NCBI RefSeq assembly: GCF_900176515.1 | Contig: NZ_FWXV01000018.1 | Coordinates: 50,163-114,162 of the forward strand | Direction of reading: 5' to 3' | DNA from: Kibdelosporangium aridum | GTDB lineage: Bacteria; Actinomycetota; Actinomycetes; Mycobacteriales; Pseudonocardiaceae | DNA length: 64,000 nucleotides | Notes under the pieces: model-generated | What the model was told of the DNA's origin: nothing | The model's input: the letters and a program-made list of their open reading frames with translations, nothing else | Database searches by the model: none | Part shown: positions 1-10,900 of the stretch, piece after piece | How positions within the stretch are numbered: the stretch's first letter is position 1 | Layout: each line of letters opens with the position of its first letter | Position numbers and translations under genes: made by a program

Positions 1-544
1 CCTGTTCGCGCAGCCGATCCGCGAGCTCGGCACGGTCCTCGGTGCGGAACACGTGCTGCCAGGTCAGGTCGAATCCCGTGTTGTAGTTGCGCTCGTACAT
101 CACGTTGCGGCTCGCGAACGCCTCGCGCACGGGGTCGGACAGGCGGTCGAGCACACGCCGGTAGTCGGCGAGTGTGGTCGCCCCGCCGGTCTCGGCCGCC
201 ACACCGCACCAGAACCACAGGTACTGCGGCCAGCTTCGCCGGTACGACATCTCGTTGTGCAGCGGGATCTGCTGGTCCGCTGGGTACTCCGTCGACGTGA
301 ACACCCGCCCCGAAAGCTCGGTGCGAGGCGTGGACGGCTCTTCGTAGTCGAGCAGGTCCGGCGTCGCACTCGTCACGGCGCGGCGGAACGCGTCGACGTC
401 GGGAACACCGAACCCGCGCAAGAGCACCGCTCCCGTCCGGTCCAAGTGGCTGAGCAGCTCCGGCCACGCGCCGGTGAGCCACTCGTCGAGCGGACGCCGG
501 TCCGGCGCGTCGATCACGTGGGGGAGTGTGCGTGTGCGCTGCAC
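1..544 (-). CDS. SyrP/TauD-like Fe(II)/2-oxoglutarate dioxygenase (3' end outside window)
   Basis: About 181 codons are present; the C-terminus runs off the left edge. Translation of the minus strand from the GTG at 544 gives a TauD/TfdA-fold protein. The iron-binding His-x-Asp/Glu motif appears as HNE at residues 96-98 in the context IPLHNEMSYRR, followed by FWC...ETGGATTLAD, typical of the SyrP-type branch that acts on peptide synthetase-bound amino acids. The second iron histidine and the 2-oxoglutarate arginine lie outside the window. The start is supported by an AAGGGA ribosome site about 9 nt upstream. It begins 14 nt after the synthetase stop, so the two are surely co-transcribed. Inferred role: hydroxylation of an aminoacyl or peptidyl group on the carrier domain of the upstream synthetase. 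Family is confident, substrate unknown. Confidence 0.85.
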   Translation of the reverse strand, partial: MQRTRTLPHVIDAPDRRPLDEWLTGAWPELLSHLDRTGAVLLRGFGVPDVDAFRRAVTSATPDLLDYEEPSTPRTELSGRVFTSTEYPADQQIPLHNEMSYRRSWPQYLWFWCGVAAETGGATTLADYRRVLDRLSDPVREAFASRNVMYERNYNTGFDLTWQHVFRTEDRAELADRLREQ

Positions 545-558
545 GAATCGTCGTCCCT

Positions 559-3500
559 TCAGTCTCGGATGAGGTCGGCAACGTGGCCGGCCGGGTTCTC
601 GGTCAGTCGTGCCAGCCGGTCGGCATACTGGTCGAGCCAGCCGTCGATCGTCGGGGTGTCGAACAGGTCGCTGGCGAACTCGGCTGACACGGCGGCGCCT
701 GCCGCGTTCTCCTCGACCTCGACGACGAACTCGAGCTTCGCGGCGCCGCGGTCGATCAGCACCGGTGTCACGGACGTCCCGGTGAAGGCGGCTCGTGCCC
801 GTTGCCTGCCGTGGAAGGCGAAGAAGGCCTGGACCAACGGTGGTCTGCTGGCGTCCCGGCCGGTGACGAGCCCGGCGACGAGTCGTTCGAACGGCACGTA
901 CTGGTGGTCGAGTGCGTCAGCTGCCATGCGTGCCGTGCCGGCGATGTAGTCCGGCACGGAGCGAGCGGGGTTCACGTCCAGCCGCAGCACCATCGTGTTG
1001 GCGAAGAACCCCACCGTCCGCTCGGTGTCCGGGGTCGGCCGCCCGGCCGCGGAGGACCCGATCACCAGGTCGCCACTGCCGGTGAGGCCGCTCAGCGTCA
1101 GCCCGAAGGCCGCCAGGTGCACGACGTACGGCGTGACCCGGTTCGCTTTGGCCAGTTCCTCGGCGGCGTGCCACACGTGCGGCGGGAGGGGCCGCGATCG
1201 CTTGCCGCCCCGATAAGTGATCCGCGGCGGTCTCGGCCGAGCCGTCGGAAGGTCCACGACGGTCGGCGCACCGGCGAGTGTGGCCAGCCACTCCGCCGTC
1301 TCATTGTCTACTTCGGACTTACTGCGGGTCGCGTGCCACGCGAGATAGGCGTTCATACCGGGTTCGACGTGGCCGTGCATCTGCTTGCCCTGCAGGCGCG
1401 CGGCGTAGGCCTCGGCGAGATCCTGGTCGACGACGTCCACCGAAAGGCCGTCGCACACGAGGTGATGGAAGACCAACGTCACCAGATGCTCGTGTGCGCC
1501 GACCCGGAAGACCGACGCACGTAGCAGCGGGCCGGTCGCGAGATCGAAGGCAGTGCCCGCGACAAGGCGAGCCTCGCGCATCGCCGCCTCCCGATCGGGT
1601 ACGTCGACCACCGGCACGGGAATCGTGATCTGGTCGGCGATCGACGCCTGCAGTTCGCCTGACCGCAGGACGAAGGTCGTCCGCAGGGAGGGATGCCGGG
1701 CGACGACGTCGTTGAGCGCATGGGTGAGCGCGGTCGTGTCCAAACTTCCCATCACCCACACGGCCGCCGGTTCGTTGTAGGCGACACTCGCCATCGGCTC
1801 GAACTGGCTGACGAACCAGATCCGCCGCTGCCCCGGCGACACCGTCATCTCTGCTGCCGGCGAGGCCGCGACTGGGGTTGCCGGTTGCTCAGTGATCGCG
1901 GCGACCACGTCAGTGAGCGCGGCGCCGCCAAGCAGGGCCGCGACCGGCACTCGGGCGCCAGACCGCTGCGCGAGCCTCGCCGCGACCCGCACGGCCTGCA
2001 GTGACGTCCCGCCGAGGTCGATGAAGCTGTCATGCCGCCCGACCGGGGTCACGCCGAGCACTTCTGCCCAGATCTCCGCGAGCGTGGCCTCCGCTCCCGG
2101 GCTGGCCGGGGAGTAGGGCAGATGTGCCGGCCGCCCGGTCGAGGTCCACGAGCGCAGCGCGGCGCGATCGACCTTGTGGTGGACAGTCGTGGGCAGTGTG
2201 GCCAGCGCGATGATGTCGGACGGCACGAGATACGCGGGCAGCCGGCGCTCGATGTCGGCCCGTACCCGCTCGACGGTGGTGTTCCCGTCCAGCACCACGA
2301 ACCCGACGAGCCGTGCGGTGGAACCGTCCTCTTTGGATACAACGGCGCAGGATCGGACACCGGGCATGGCGGCCAGCACGGCCTCCACCTCGCCAGGTTC
2401 GACGCGGTGCCCCCTGATCTTCACCTGGCCGTCCGCCCGGCCGACGAACTCCAGTTCGCCGTCGGGCGACCACCTGCCGAGGTCCCCGGTCCGGTACATC
2501 GGTTCGCTCGCGTTCCCGGTCAGCGGGTGCGGCTGGAACCGTTCGGCCGTCAGCGCCTCGTTGTGCAGGTAGCCCCTGGCCACACCGGCGCCGCCGATGT
2601 GGATCTCGCCGATGACGCCCACCGGGACCGGCTGCCGATTCCGGTCGAGCACCAGCACTTCCACGCCCGGCAGTGGCGTGCCGATCGGTGGGGCGGTGTT
2701 CTCCCGAACCGTCGTGGTGAGCGTTGCCAGCACGCTGGTCTCGGTGGGGCCGTAGCAATGCACGAAACGGCGGCCGCGGCTCCACCTGACGGCCACGTCC
2801 GCACCGCACGTCTCCGCCCCGGTGTAGAGGTGGGTGAGGCCGGGCAAATCGTGCTCGGGGAGCTCGGCGAGCAGTGACGGCGGCAGGTGAACGCTGTTGA
2901 TCCTCTTGGCGCGCAGGAAGTCGAGCAGTTCAAGCCCCGCTGCCGCGTCCCCGGCGGCGGCGAAGACCACCGTGCCGCCCACGCTGAGGGGAGGGAAGAT
3001 CTCCAGAACCGACGCGTCGAAGGTGGCGGCGGCGAACTGCAGGATGCGGGTGTGCGGCCCAAAGTCGTACGGCGCGCGGACCGCACGCATGAGGTTCGCG
3101 ACGCCGCGGTGCTCGACGAGCACTCCCTTTGGTTTGCCGGTCGATCCGGACGTGAAGATCACGTAGGCGAGGTCGCGCGGAGATACCTCCGGCAGCGGCA
3201 CCTCGGGACAGGCCTGCGACGACTCGACGTGCAGGAGGTCGAAACCCGTTCCTGGCAGCACCTTTTGTGTCTCGGCACTGGTCACGACGATCGCGGGCCG
3301 GGCGTCTGCGAGCAGATGGGCGACGCGCCCGGGCGGGTGCGTCGGGTCGAGCGGCACATAAGCACCGCCCGCCCTGACTATGCCGAGCATCGCGACCACC
3401 ATGTCCGGACTGCGCGGCAGGCACAGTCCGACCAGATCACCGTGGCGCACACCGTGATCGACGAGCCGCATGGCCATTCGGCGCGATCGGGTGTCCAGGT

Positions 3501-4098
3501 CGGCATAGGTGATGCGCTCGTCGCCGCGCTCGAGCGCGATCGCGTCCGGCCGCAGAAGTGCCTGCTCACCGACAAGAGCGTGGATCGTCGCGTCGCTCCA
3601 TGTGGGCTGCGGCCCGTGCGCGAACACGCGGGTCACCTGGTCGTGCTCTGCGTCGGTGAGCAGCGGGAGATCGGCAACTCTTGCCTTGGAATCCGAAACG
3701 GCCGCCAGGACGGCCCGAGCGAGATGTCCGGCATGCCGATGAGCGATCCGGCCCCTTACCCCGGCCCGGTCTGGCCCGGTCAGCAGGAGATCCACGTCCG
3801 GATGCCCGACGACGGCGACTCGGCTGCCCGCGACCGTGGATCGCACCCGGCCGACCAGCTCGTCGAAATCCGGTCCGTCCGCCAGGTCGATGACGATCAC
3901 ACACTCGGTGTCCCGCAAGGTGATCGCCACATCCGCACGGACGGAGTACCTCGACAGCACCGCGACGTGCGCCGCGAGCACCACGACATCGGCCCCGATC
4001 CCGCGGACTGCCGCGAATCGCGTCACCGCCTCGACGTCGAGTGGAACGGTGACGACATCGCCGGAATAAGTGGCATGGTCGAACCCAGTGCGTGACAT
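559..4098 (-). CDS. Nonribosomal peptide synthetase, half-C / A / T / C
   Basis: 1179 residues from the ATG at 4098, chosen because GGGGA lies about 8 nt upstream; an in-frame start at 4179 would add 27 residues with no evident coding character. Order of domains: residues 1-180 look like only the second half of a condensation domain (ending in the usual DARVADLPLLTDAE linker); adenylation domain about 190-620 with core FTSGSTGKPKG near 315, YGPTE, and K in HHKVDR; carrier domain about 665-735 with the phosphopantetheine serine in DLGGTSL near 696; full condensation domain about 755-1179 with active HHLVCDG near 878. No thioesterase, so product release must involve other proteins to the left. 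Hand alignment of the substrate pocket gives D-A-L-H-Y-G-C-V-L, which I do not recognise, so no substrate is proposed. The order A-T-C means the unit loads one residue and condenses it, or accepts a partner in trans. Confidence 0.93.
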   Translation of the reverse strand: MSRTGFDHATYSGDVVTVPLDVEAVTRFAAVRGIGADVVVLAAHVAVLSRYSVRADVAITLRDTECVIVIDLADGPDFDELVGRVRSTVAGSRVAVVGHPDVDLLLTGPDRAGVRGRIAHRHAGHLARAVLAAVSDSKARVADLPLLTDAEHDQVTRVFAHGPQPTWSDATIHALVGEQALLRPDAIALERGDERITYADLDTRSRRMAMRLVDHGVRHGDLVGLCLPRSPDMVVAMLGIVRAGGAYVPLDPTHPPGRVAHLLADARPAIVVTSAETQKVLPGTGFDLLHVESSQACPEVPLPEVSPRDLAYVIFTSGSTGKPKGVLVEHRGVANLMRAVRAPYDFGPHTRILQFAAATFDASVLEIFPPLSVGGTVVFAAAGDAAAGLELLDFLRAKRINSVHLPPSLLAELPEHDLPGLTHLYTGAETCGADVAVRWSRGRRFVHCYGPTETSVLATLTTTVRENTAPPIGTPLPGVEVLVLDRNRQPVPVGVIGEIHIGGAGVARGYLHNEALTAERFQPHPLTGNASEPMYRTGDLGRWSPDGELEFVGRADGQVKIRGHRVEPGEVEAVLAAMPGVRSCAVVSKEDGSTARLVGFVVLDGNTTVERVRADIERRLPAYLVPSDIIALATLPTTVHHKVDRAALRSWTSTGRPAHLPYSPASPGAEATLAEIWAEVLGVTPVGRHDSFIDLGGTSLQAVRVAARLAQRSGARVPVAALLGGAALTDVVAAITEQPATPVAASPAAEMTVSPGQRRIWFVSQFEPMASVAYNEPAAVWVMGSLDTTALTHALNDVVARHPSLRTTFVLRSGELQASIADQITIPVPVVDVPDREAAMREARLVAGTAFDLATGPLLRASVFRVGAHEHLVTLVFHHLVCDGLSVDVVDQDLAEAYAARLQGKQMHGHVEPGMNAYLAWHATRSKSEVDNETAEWLATLAGAPTVVDLPTARPRPPRITYRGGKRSRPLPPHVWHAAEELAKANRVTPYVVHLAAFGLTLSGLTGSGDLVIGSSAAGRPTPDTERTVGFFANTMVLRLDVNPARSVPDYIAGTARMAADALDHQYVPFERLVAGLVTGRDASRPPLVQAFFAFHGRQRARAAFTGTSVTPVLIDRGAAKLEFVVEVEENAAGAAVSAEFASDLFDTPTIDGWLDQYADRLARLTENPAGHVADLIRD

Positions 4099-5458
4099 GA
4101 CATGATCCCCAGTCGATCCAGCGCCGCTCAATAATTCATCGATACAGTTCAGGCTGCCCGGCCGGTGCGTCGAAGGCACGGGCGTGAACCGGGCACCCGT
4201 TCCCGCGCTTCGGACGTGGCGAATCGGGGTGGAAGTGATCGAATCGGCGACTGTCGCAACTGGATACTGATATTGCCCTTTTCGGGCAGCGATGAATTCG
4301 GCGATCTGTCAAGATCGACAGAATGGCGAGGCATTTTCGGTGTCCCCCTGATATGCGGATCTCAAGGGCATGGCTGCGCGTAGCCCAGCCGCCCTACCCC
4401 CAGTGGCCGGCATCCCCATCTGTGCGCGGCAACGATCATCGGCCGTGCTCAGTCCCCAGGTCCCTGTGCTGGCCGGCCACCCCGGTCGGACCTGGGAGAA
4501 AGAAGTTCACATGCGTAAGCCCATAGAAGCTGAACCCTTTTCGCCATGAGCTGGTCAGCCGAGTCGGACTGAGACAGTTCGCCTCGGCGGTTCTTGTTCG
4601 CGCATGCGCGCACTCCCTCCCTTCGCTGTGCCACTGGAATCTGGTCGACCCGAACCAAGATCTACTGAAGTGGCCAGCCCCTCCTTAGAGTCGCGGTCAG
4701 TGGCGGGGTACGTCGATTTGCATCACGCGCACCTAATGTAGCGCCACTGTGCGTCACGTTTTGAGGCTAACCGCTGCCGCTGACGGTCGCAACGGTAAGT
4801 TTTTCCAATTCGGGCGGTATTGAAACCCGGTGCGACAGCGATGACATGGAGGTTCGGTGCGGGTAGACTGCATGACCCCATATCGGACGCCCGGCTGAGT
4901 ACCAGATCGGCGAGACCGCCGCTACCGCAGGCGGCGAACAAGGACTCCCGGGGTGGTGTTGGCGGAGTAGGTCGCTCGTACGACGCCATAGCGAGTCGTC
5001 GAGTATCTCTGTTGATGACGTCCAGCACCTACGGCGTTGCGGAGATCTGGTTGATCGTCTGCTGCAATCAGGAAGGCGCCGTGGTGCCGAGGCCGCGGCA
5101 AGGCTGCCTGCACTGTCCATTGCAGACGACAACGTGGGGGAGACTGGCGGGTTGAGTTGCGCGTCAAGCTGGAGGCGATGTCATGAACTGCGCTGAAGTA
5201 CTTGGAACGGAACCGGTTTGGCGTCGGTGTTCACTGGTCCCGCCGGGACGGTCCTTTGTGGATGAAGCCGCTCGTGCAGGTTCGTATCACGGCGGTCGCG
5301 ACAAGCCGTTGATTCTGGACAAACACTCACGTGGGGGACCGGGCTGTTAGTGAGAGGTGGGCTGCCCGTAGGGGTAGTCCATCAGCCGGATGGTTGACGG
5401 CCGAACGGAGCATGGTCAGGGTGGAGATCAAGTCCTTGCCGACGGGGGTGTCCTGGCA
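4099..5458. other. Long intergenic region between the NRPS and the 17.6 kb operon
   Basis: About 1.3 kb without a gene I can support. Overlapping reading frames exist on both strands but none shows a recognisable domain, ribosome site or consistent third-position GC. It must contain the promoters of the leftward NRPS and the rightward operon; I could not pick a convincing -35/-10 pair. One stretch, GGAACCGGTTTG at 5209-5220 followed by GTCCTTTGTGGA at 5251-5262, has a similar counterpart at 31378-31433 (see findings). A reading frame that starts ATGGTCAGGGTG at 5411 resembles a plausible N-terminus (MVRVEIKSLPTGV) but is not in the frame of the metallopeptidase. Confidence 0.6.
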
Positions 5459-7990
5459 ATGCAACAGTTTTCCGACCTGGTGCTGTTTCCGCACTGCGAT
5501 ATGCACATGTTGCTGTCGGGACCGATCAAACTCAAACCGCGCGTGTACGTCCGCACCGAGCCGGCGCCTGGGCAGTATCTCCTGACTCTGGTCAACAACC
5601 CGATGTTCGAGTTCTTCGCGCCCAACAATCTCGTCGGTCAACGTCGCAACGGCCTGCCGAGGATCGATCTGGATGGCGCGATCACCGCCACAAAGGTGGG
5701 CGTGTACCTTTTCCAGGTTCAGGTCGCCGACAAGTCCATCGTCGGCAGGCTGCAGGTCCACTCCGAAATGCTGAACTGGTGGTTCGGCAACGACAGCATC
5801 ACCACGGCGCTGGACCCGAAAATCGCGCACGCCCAGCCGTCCATTTACGCGCGGTTCAAGGCGAACGAGGGCGTCGACGAGGTCGGGGACATCACCGGCC
5901 ACGGCTACGTCACCCTGTCGTCGCGAGATCCGGGCAAAGTCGTTGTCGCTGACGAGGGCCGGGTGCGTGGTCTTGTCGAAACGGTCGACCTGATGGAAGC
6001 GACCAGCATCGACGGAAAACTTCCCGGCGCCCCGGACAAGGACAAATCACTCACGGTGTTCGTGGTCGACTATGCCAAGCCGCGCGCCGTCGATGTGGTG
6101 CGCCGCAATGATCTGTCGAACGTCGACGACATGCAGAACGTTATTTTTCTGCCGGAGGGGTTTCACGAGGCCGACAAACAGAGGTTCGAACGTACCGTGG
6201 ACGTCGTCGTGGACGAGATGTTCAATACGCGACGGCACGAGCCGTATGGCCGGCTCAAGGCGCGGTTCAACGTGTTCCGCAGCTATGCGGCTTCCATCCA
6301 GACGGCACTCACGCCTGGCTTCCGTGTCACGGACAACACGATGATCACCGGTGTGACCGGACTGCCGATTCCCTTCAACGGCAAGATCGCCGGCGGTGAC
6401 CCGCCGAATACCTACACCATGGATCAGCTCGTGAAGCGTGTGGGTCTGCCCATCCCCGGTGACACGCGCGACAAACAAGCATTCCTGAACCTGTGGAGTT
6501 CTCAGAGCCTCGACGATTTCACGCCAGCGAATGTCAGTGACAGGTTGTTCCTGGCGTGGCGGGCGCACAGCTCCACGGGCATTCTCGCTGCGCGTGACAC
6601 GTTTTTCGGCTTTCAGCTCGGCCGGCGCTGGGCCGAGCGTTATTCCGACACCGACGGGGTGGAGCCTCCCGGGGCTGACGACCCCAGCGATCCGAAGCTG
6701 AAACCCTTCGTCAAACGCGTGTACAGCTTCTACGACACCGTTGCCACCCGTTTCGTGACCCTTGATCCTCGTCGGCATCCGCCTGAGCGGTACGCGGGCT
6801 CCTCTGCGGAGAACCCGCACACGTCGCTGATGGACTATGTCCGCAACCTGCGGCATGCAACCACTGCCATCGGCAACGTCTGGGTGCCGGAAGACAAGTT
6901 CAAGCGTAGTCGTGGCCTGATCACTGTTGTCGCTTTCGACCCGTTCCATGGCGGGACGAACATCAACGTGCAGACAATCGCCGCGCAAACGACCGGTTCG
7001 GACAAATCGATTCGCTACGAGTACACCACGGATCCGGATCTGGATCCGGCGGTGATGCACCGCGCCATACCGGGCACGTCGATCATCGATTTCACGCAGG
7101 TCGCGGACACGGTGGCGCACGAGTTCGGGCACTCCTTCAACCTGGGCGACGAGTACGAAGAAGCGGGGAAAACCAATGACGACCCCGATGCCGCACGCGC
7201 CGAGGACCTTGCGTCCGACAATCTGGCCAGGCTTGGCAAGATCCGAGCGAACCCCACCGAGAGATTGTTCGACCCGCGGCTGGTCAAATGGATCGATCTG
7301 CCCCGGATCGCCCATTCCGCCCGGCTGGTGAAAGCCTCGGCGGCTGATGGCAGCGCGATCAAGGTCTTCATCAAGCCGAGCAGCGCCGCCGAGTGGGACA
7401 TGTTGAAGACCGCCGGGGTCCGGGCGAACCTGCTGAGGTTCGCGCCGACATCTGAGGGTGTTCAACTTCCGCTGACGAAGGGCGACCCGACGACGTACGC
7501 GGCCGACCTGTCCATTGTGCATGTCGACAGGGGTTCCGGTGCGGTGACCCTGAAAGGCGCCGGGCTGCCGCCGCCCGCGGCCTACCCCGCGTTCGGCACG
7601 GGCTCGTTGTTGTTCGTGCCAGTGCGGCACAACAACCGGGAAGTCTCCATTGTGCGTCCCGAAGTGCTCGACCTCCTTTACGGCGAACAGAAACCACTCA
7701 ACGCCGTGGACAACAACACGGTTGCCAATACCGGTCCCGACACCCCGCGCCCGATTCCCGGTCTGCCCAGCCGTCTGCGACGACGAGGGCTCATCGGCGT
7801 CTATGAGGGCGGCGGCCGCTACCCGGGTGGCAACTTCCGTCCAGCGGGTGTGTGCAAGATGCGCGACCAGACCGCGGCGGGCGAGTCGGGCGAGTTCTGC
7901 CACGTCTGCAAGTGGCTGATCGTCAACCGGGTGCATCCCGGCTGGCATGCCTGGCTGGAACAGTGGCACTACCCGGGAGGGCAGCCGTAA
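5459..7990 (+). CDS. M64-like zinc metallopeptidase, first gene of the large uncharacterised operon
   Basis: 843 residues from ATG 5459; an upstream in-frame ATG at 5390 would add 23 residues of low-complexity sequence, so the start is uncertain. Residues 1-200 look beta-rich and Ig-like. The zinc site HEFGH lies at residues 554-558 inside AHEFGHSFNLGDEYEE, the arrangement typical of peptidase family M64 (IgA peptidase family), where two His and the Glu of HExxH act and the later GDEY follows. The C-terminus carries a cluster GVCKMRD...FCHVCKW, also seen in M64 proteins. There is no signal peptide, unlike classical secreted M64 enzymes, so it may act inside the cell or leave by an unusual route. 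The stop TAA overlaps the next start (TAATG), so the second protein is made by coupled translation. Peptidase activity is inferred; targets unknown, perhaps the neighbouring giant proteins. Confidence 0.85.
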   Translation: MQQFSDLVLFPHCDMHMLLSGPIKLKPRVYVRTEPAPGQYLLTLVNNPMFEFFAPNNLVGQRRNGLPRIDLDGAITATKVGVYLFQVQVADKSIVGRLQVHSEMLNWWFGNDSITTALDPKIAHAQPSIYARFKANEGVDEVGDITGHGYVTLSSRDPGKVVVADEGRVRGLVETVDLMEATSIDGKLPGAPDKDKSLTVFVVDYAKPRAVDVVRRNDLSNVDDMQNVIFLPEGFHEADKQRFERTVDVVVDEMFNTRRHEPYGRLKARFNVFRSYAASIQTALTPGFRVTDNTMITGVTGLPIPFNGKIAGGDPPNTYTMDQLVKRVGLPIPGDTRDKQAFLNLWSSQSLDDFTPANVSDRLFLAWRAHSSTGILAARDTFFGFQLGRRWAERYSDTDGVEPPGADDPSDPKLKPFVKRVYSFYDTVATRFVTLDPRRHPPERYAGSSAENPHTSLMDYVRNLRHATTAIGNVWVPEDKFKRSRGLITVVAFDPFHGGTNINVQTIAAQTTGSDKSIRYEYTTDPDLDPAVMHRAIPGTSIIDFTQVADTVAHEFGHSFNLGDEYEEAGKTNDDPDAARAEDLASDNLARLGKIRANPTERLFDPRLVKWIDLPRIAHSARLVKASAADGSAIKVFIKPSSAAEWDMLKTAGVRANLLRFAPTSEGVQLPLTKGDPTTYAADLSIVHVDRGSGAVTLKGAGLPPPAAYPAFGTGSLLFVPVRHNNREVSIVRPEVLDLLYGEQKPLNAVDNNTVANTGPDTPRPIPGLPSRLRRRGLIGVYEGGGRYPGGNFRPAGVCKMRDQTAAGESGEFCHVCKWLIVNRVHPGWHAWLEQWHYPGGQP

Positions 7991-10900
7991 TGGCCGGCAC
8001 CGTCGAGAAGATCGCGGCCGAGGTCGGCAAGGCCCTTGTGCCGCTGCGCGACGCTCTGGAGAGCCCGCAGGCGTTCAGCGGGTTGCTGCGTGAGCTGGGC
8101 TGGTCGGCCGAGGTGATTCCGCAACCGATCGCGGATCTCGGGGCGGGCATCGAAACCCTTGCGGAGGCTGATGATCCGGCCAGGGTGCTGCACGGCGTCC
8201 AGTCGGTGATCAACGGGATCCGGGCGATCGCGAACGCACCGGATTCGGCGATCCCGGAAGCGCTGCGGGTGGACGGGTTCCGCGAAAAGTTCCCCAAGCA
8301 GCTGCTCGACTACCTCATTGTCACGTACCTGCACTACTACCAGCCGGTGCTCGGGTCCGCGTTGCAGACGCTGGGGATCGTCAAGACCGGGTACGTGCCA
8401 CCGGCCGGGAATCGGCCGTCCTATACGCACGTCGAACTCGATATCGCTGACATCCCTCGTGTGCTCTCCGATCCGTCCGGCGTGCTGAAGGACGCTTTCG
8501 GTTGGGGCGAGGCAGGATTCGACTTCGCCAAGTTCGCAGCCCAGGTCGACAATCTGCTGATGGCCGCCGGTGTGTCGGTGAACAGGGAGTACCTGCCCGA
8601 AGAGACCGCGGATGCGGTGCAGAGCACGGAAAGACCGTTCGGGGCGGCTCCCGTTCGTGTGGTGAAGGGACTGCTCTTCGAGCACCTCGTGGCGAAGGAT
8701 CCTGGGCCAGAGCCGGCGTACGCGCGGATCGCGGGCGAGGTGCGCCTGGTCGGGTTGCCCGGTGAGAAGCCGGGAATCGTTCTCCTGCCGTACTTTTCGG
8801 GCGAGGTGAACAAGGAACTCGAGCTGGCGCCGGGTGTCACGCTGATCATCCGCAGCGACCTGGACCTGCGGGGCGGGGTCGCGTTGCAGATCCGGCCAGG
8901 GGAGCCGATCAAGACCGTTGTCGGGTTCGAGAACGAGGGCACGCCGGGCACGCGCAACGGTTCGATCGAGATCATCATCCAACGCGGGCCAGCCGACGGC
9001 GAGCCGATCCTGATTCTGGGGTCGGAGGGCGGCACACGTCTGCAGTACCGCCAGATCAGCGGGACCGGCGGCGTCCGGCTGGACGACGAAGGCGTGGACG
9101 TCTATGCCGAGTTCGAGCTACAAGGCCTGGAATTCGTCCTCTCGGCGGGTGGCGGCGCCGACGGGTTCATCGCCAAGATCCTGCCGGGCGGTGGTTTCAC
9201 CGCCGGCGCCGACGTCACCATTGGGCTGTCCTATCGCGACGGTTTCTACCTCCGTGGGACGTCCGAGCTGGAGCTGCAGATCCCCACGCACATCAAGATC
9301 GGCCCGGTCGAGGTTCAGGCGCTGACGATCTCCGTGTCCCCATCGGGCGACGGTGTCCCGATCGGACTCGGCGCGAACATCAAGGCCCAGCTCGGCCCGA
9401 TCACGGCCGTGGTCGAGCAGATCGGGCTCACCGCCGACTTCCGGTTCACCGACGACGGCTCCCTCGGACCGCTGGATCTCGATCTGGGCTTCAAGCCGCC
9501 GAAGGGCGTCGGGCTCTCGGTCGACGCCGGGATCGTCTCCGGCGGCGGCTACTTGTACTTCGACCCGGACCGGGGCGAGTACGCGGGCGCGCTCGAGCTC
9601 GAGTTCGCGGGTCTGGTCGCGCTCAAGGCGATCGGGCTGATCACGACGAGGATGCCGGACGGCAAGGACGGTTTCTCGCTGCTGATCGTCATCGCTGCCG
9701 AGTTCGGCGGTGGCGGTGTCCAGCTCGGGTTCGGGTTCACGCTGCTCGGCGTTGGCGGCGTGCTCGGGCTCAACCGCCGGATGGACTTCGCCGCGCTGGT
9801 GGAGGGCGTGGTCAACGGCTCGATCGAGTCGGTGATGTTCCCGCAGGACGTGATCGCCAACGCGCCGCGGATCATCAGCGACCTGCGGAGGTTCTTCCCG
9901 CCGGAGGACGGCCGGTTCCTGGTCGGGCCGATGGCCAAGATCGGCTGGGGCACGCCCGCGCTGGTCACCGTGTCGCTCGGGGTGATCGTGGAGATCCCGC
10001 CGGGCAACATCGCGATTCTCGGTGTCCTCAAGTGCGTGCTGCCCAACGAGCACGTTCCGCTGCTGGTGCTGCAGGTCAACTTCATCGGCGCGCTCGAGGT
10101 CGACAAGTCGCGGCTGTGGTTCTTCGCGAAGATGTTCGACTCGCGCATCCTGACGATGACCATCGACGGCGGCATGGGACTGCTTGTCGACTGGAGCGAC
10201 AACCCGGACTTCGTGCTCTCGGTCGGCGGGTTCCACCCGTCGTTCCGGCCGCCGCCGCTGCCGTTTCCCGTGCCACCGAGGCTGTCGGTGGACATCCTGA
10301 ACTCGCCAGGCCGGCTGATCCGGGTGTCCGGCTACTTCGCGGTGACCAGCAACACCGTTCAGTTCGGCGCGAAAGCCGAGCTGCGGCTGGGCTTCAGCGA
10401 CTTCGGGATCGAAGGGCACCTCGCTTTCGACGCGCTGTTCCGGTTCTCGCCGTTCGCGTTCATCATCGAGATCTCCGCCGGGGTGTCGCTGAAGGCGTTC
10501 GGTGTCGGCCTGTTCGGCATCGACCTGCGGTTCACCCTGGAGGGCCCGTCGCCGTGGCGGGCGCACGGACGTGGCTCGATCTCGTTGCTGTTCTTCGAGA
10601 TCTCGGCGGACTTCGACATCAGCTGGGGTGAGGAACGCAACACCACGCTGCCGCCGGTCGAGGTGCTCGAGTTGCTGGAGACCGAGATCCGCAAAGTCGA
10701 GGGCTGGCAGACCCGGCTGCCCGCCGGCGGCTTCAATCCCCTTGTCTCGTTGCGGAAACTGGACGAGAACGACGACCTTGTGCTGCACCCGCTCGGCACC
10801 CTGTTCATTCACCAGCGAGCCATCCCGCTCGACGTGCGGATCGACCGCGTCGGCGCGCAACGTCCCAGCGACGGCAAACGTTTCAGCGTCATCCCGCTGA

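Noticed and set aside
5183..5350. Small frame starting MNCAEVLGTEPVWRR
   Set aside because: No ribosome site, no family resemblance, and it overlaps an intergenic repeat.
6047..7969. 640-residue minus-strand frame opposite the metallopeptidase
   Set aside because: Shadow of the M64 gene, which has an intact zinc motif and proper neighbours.
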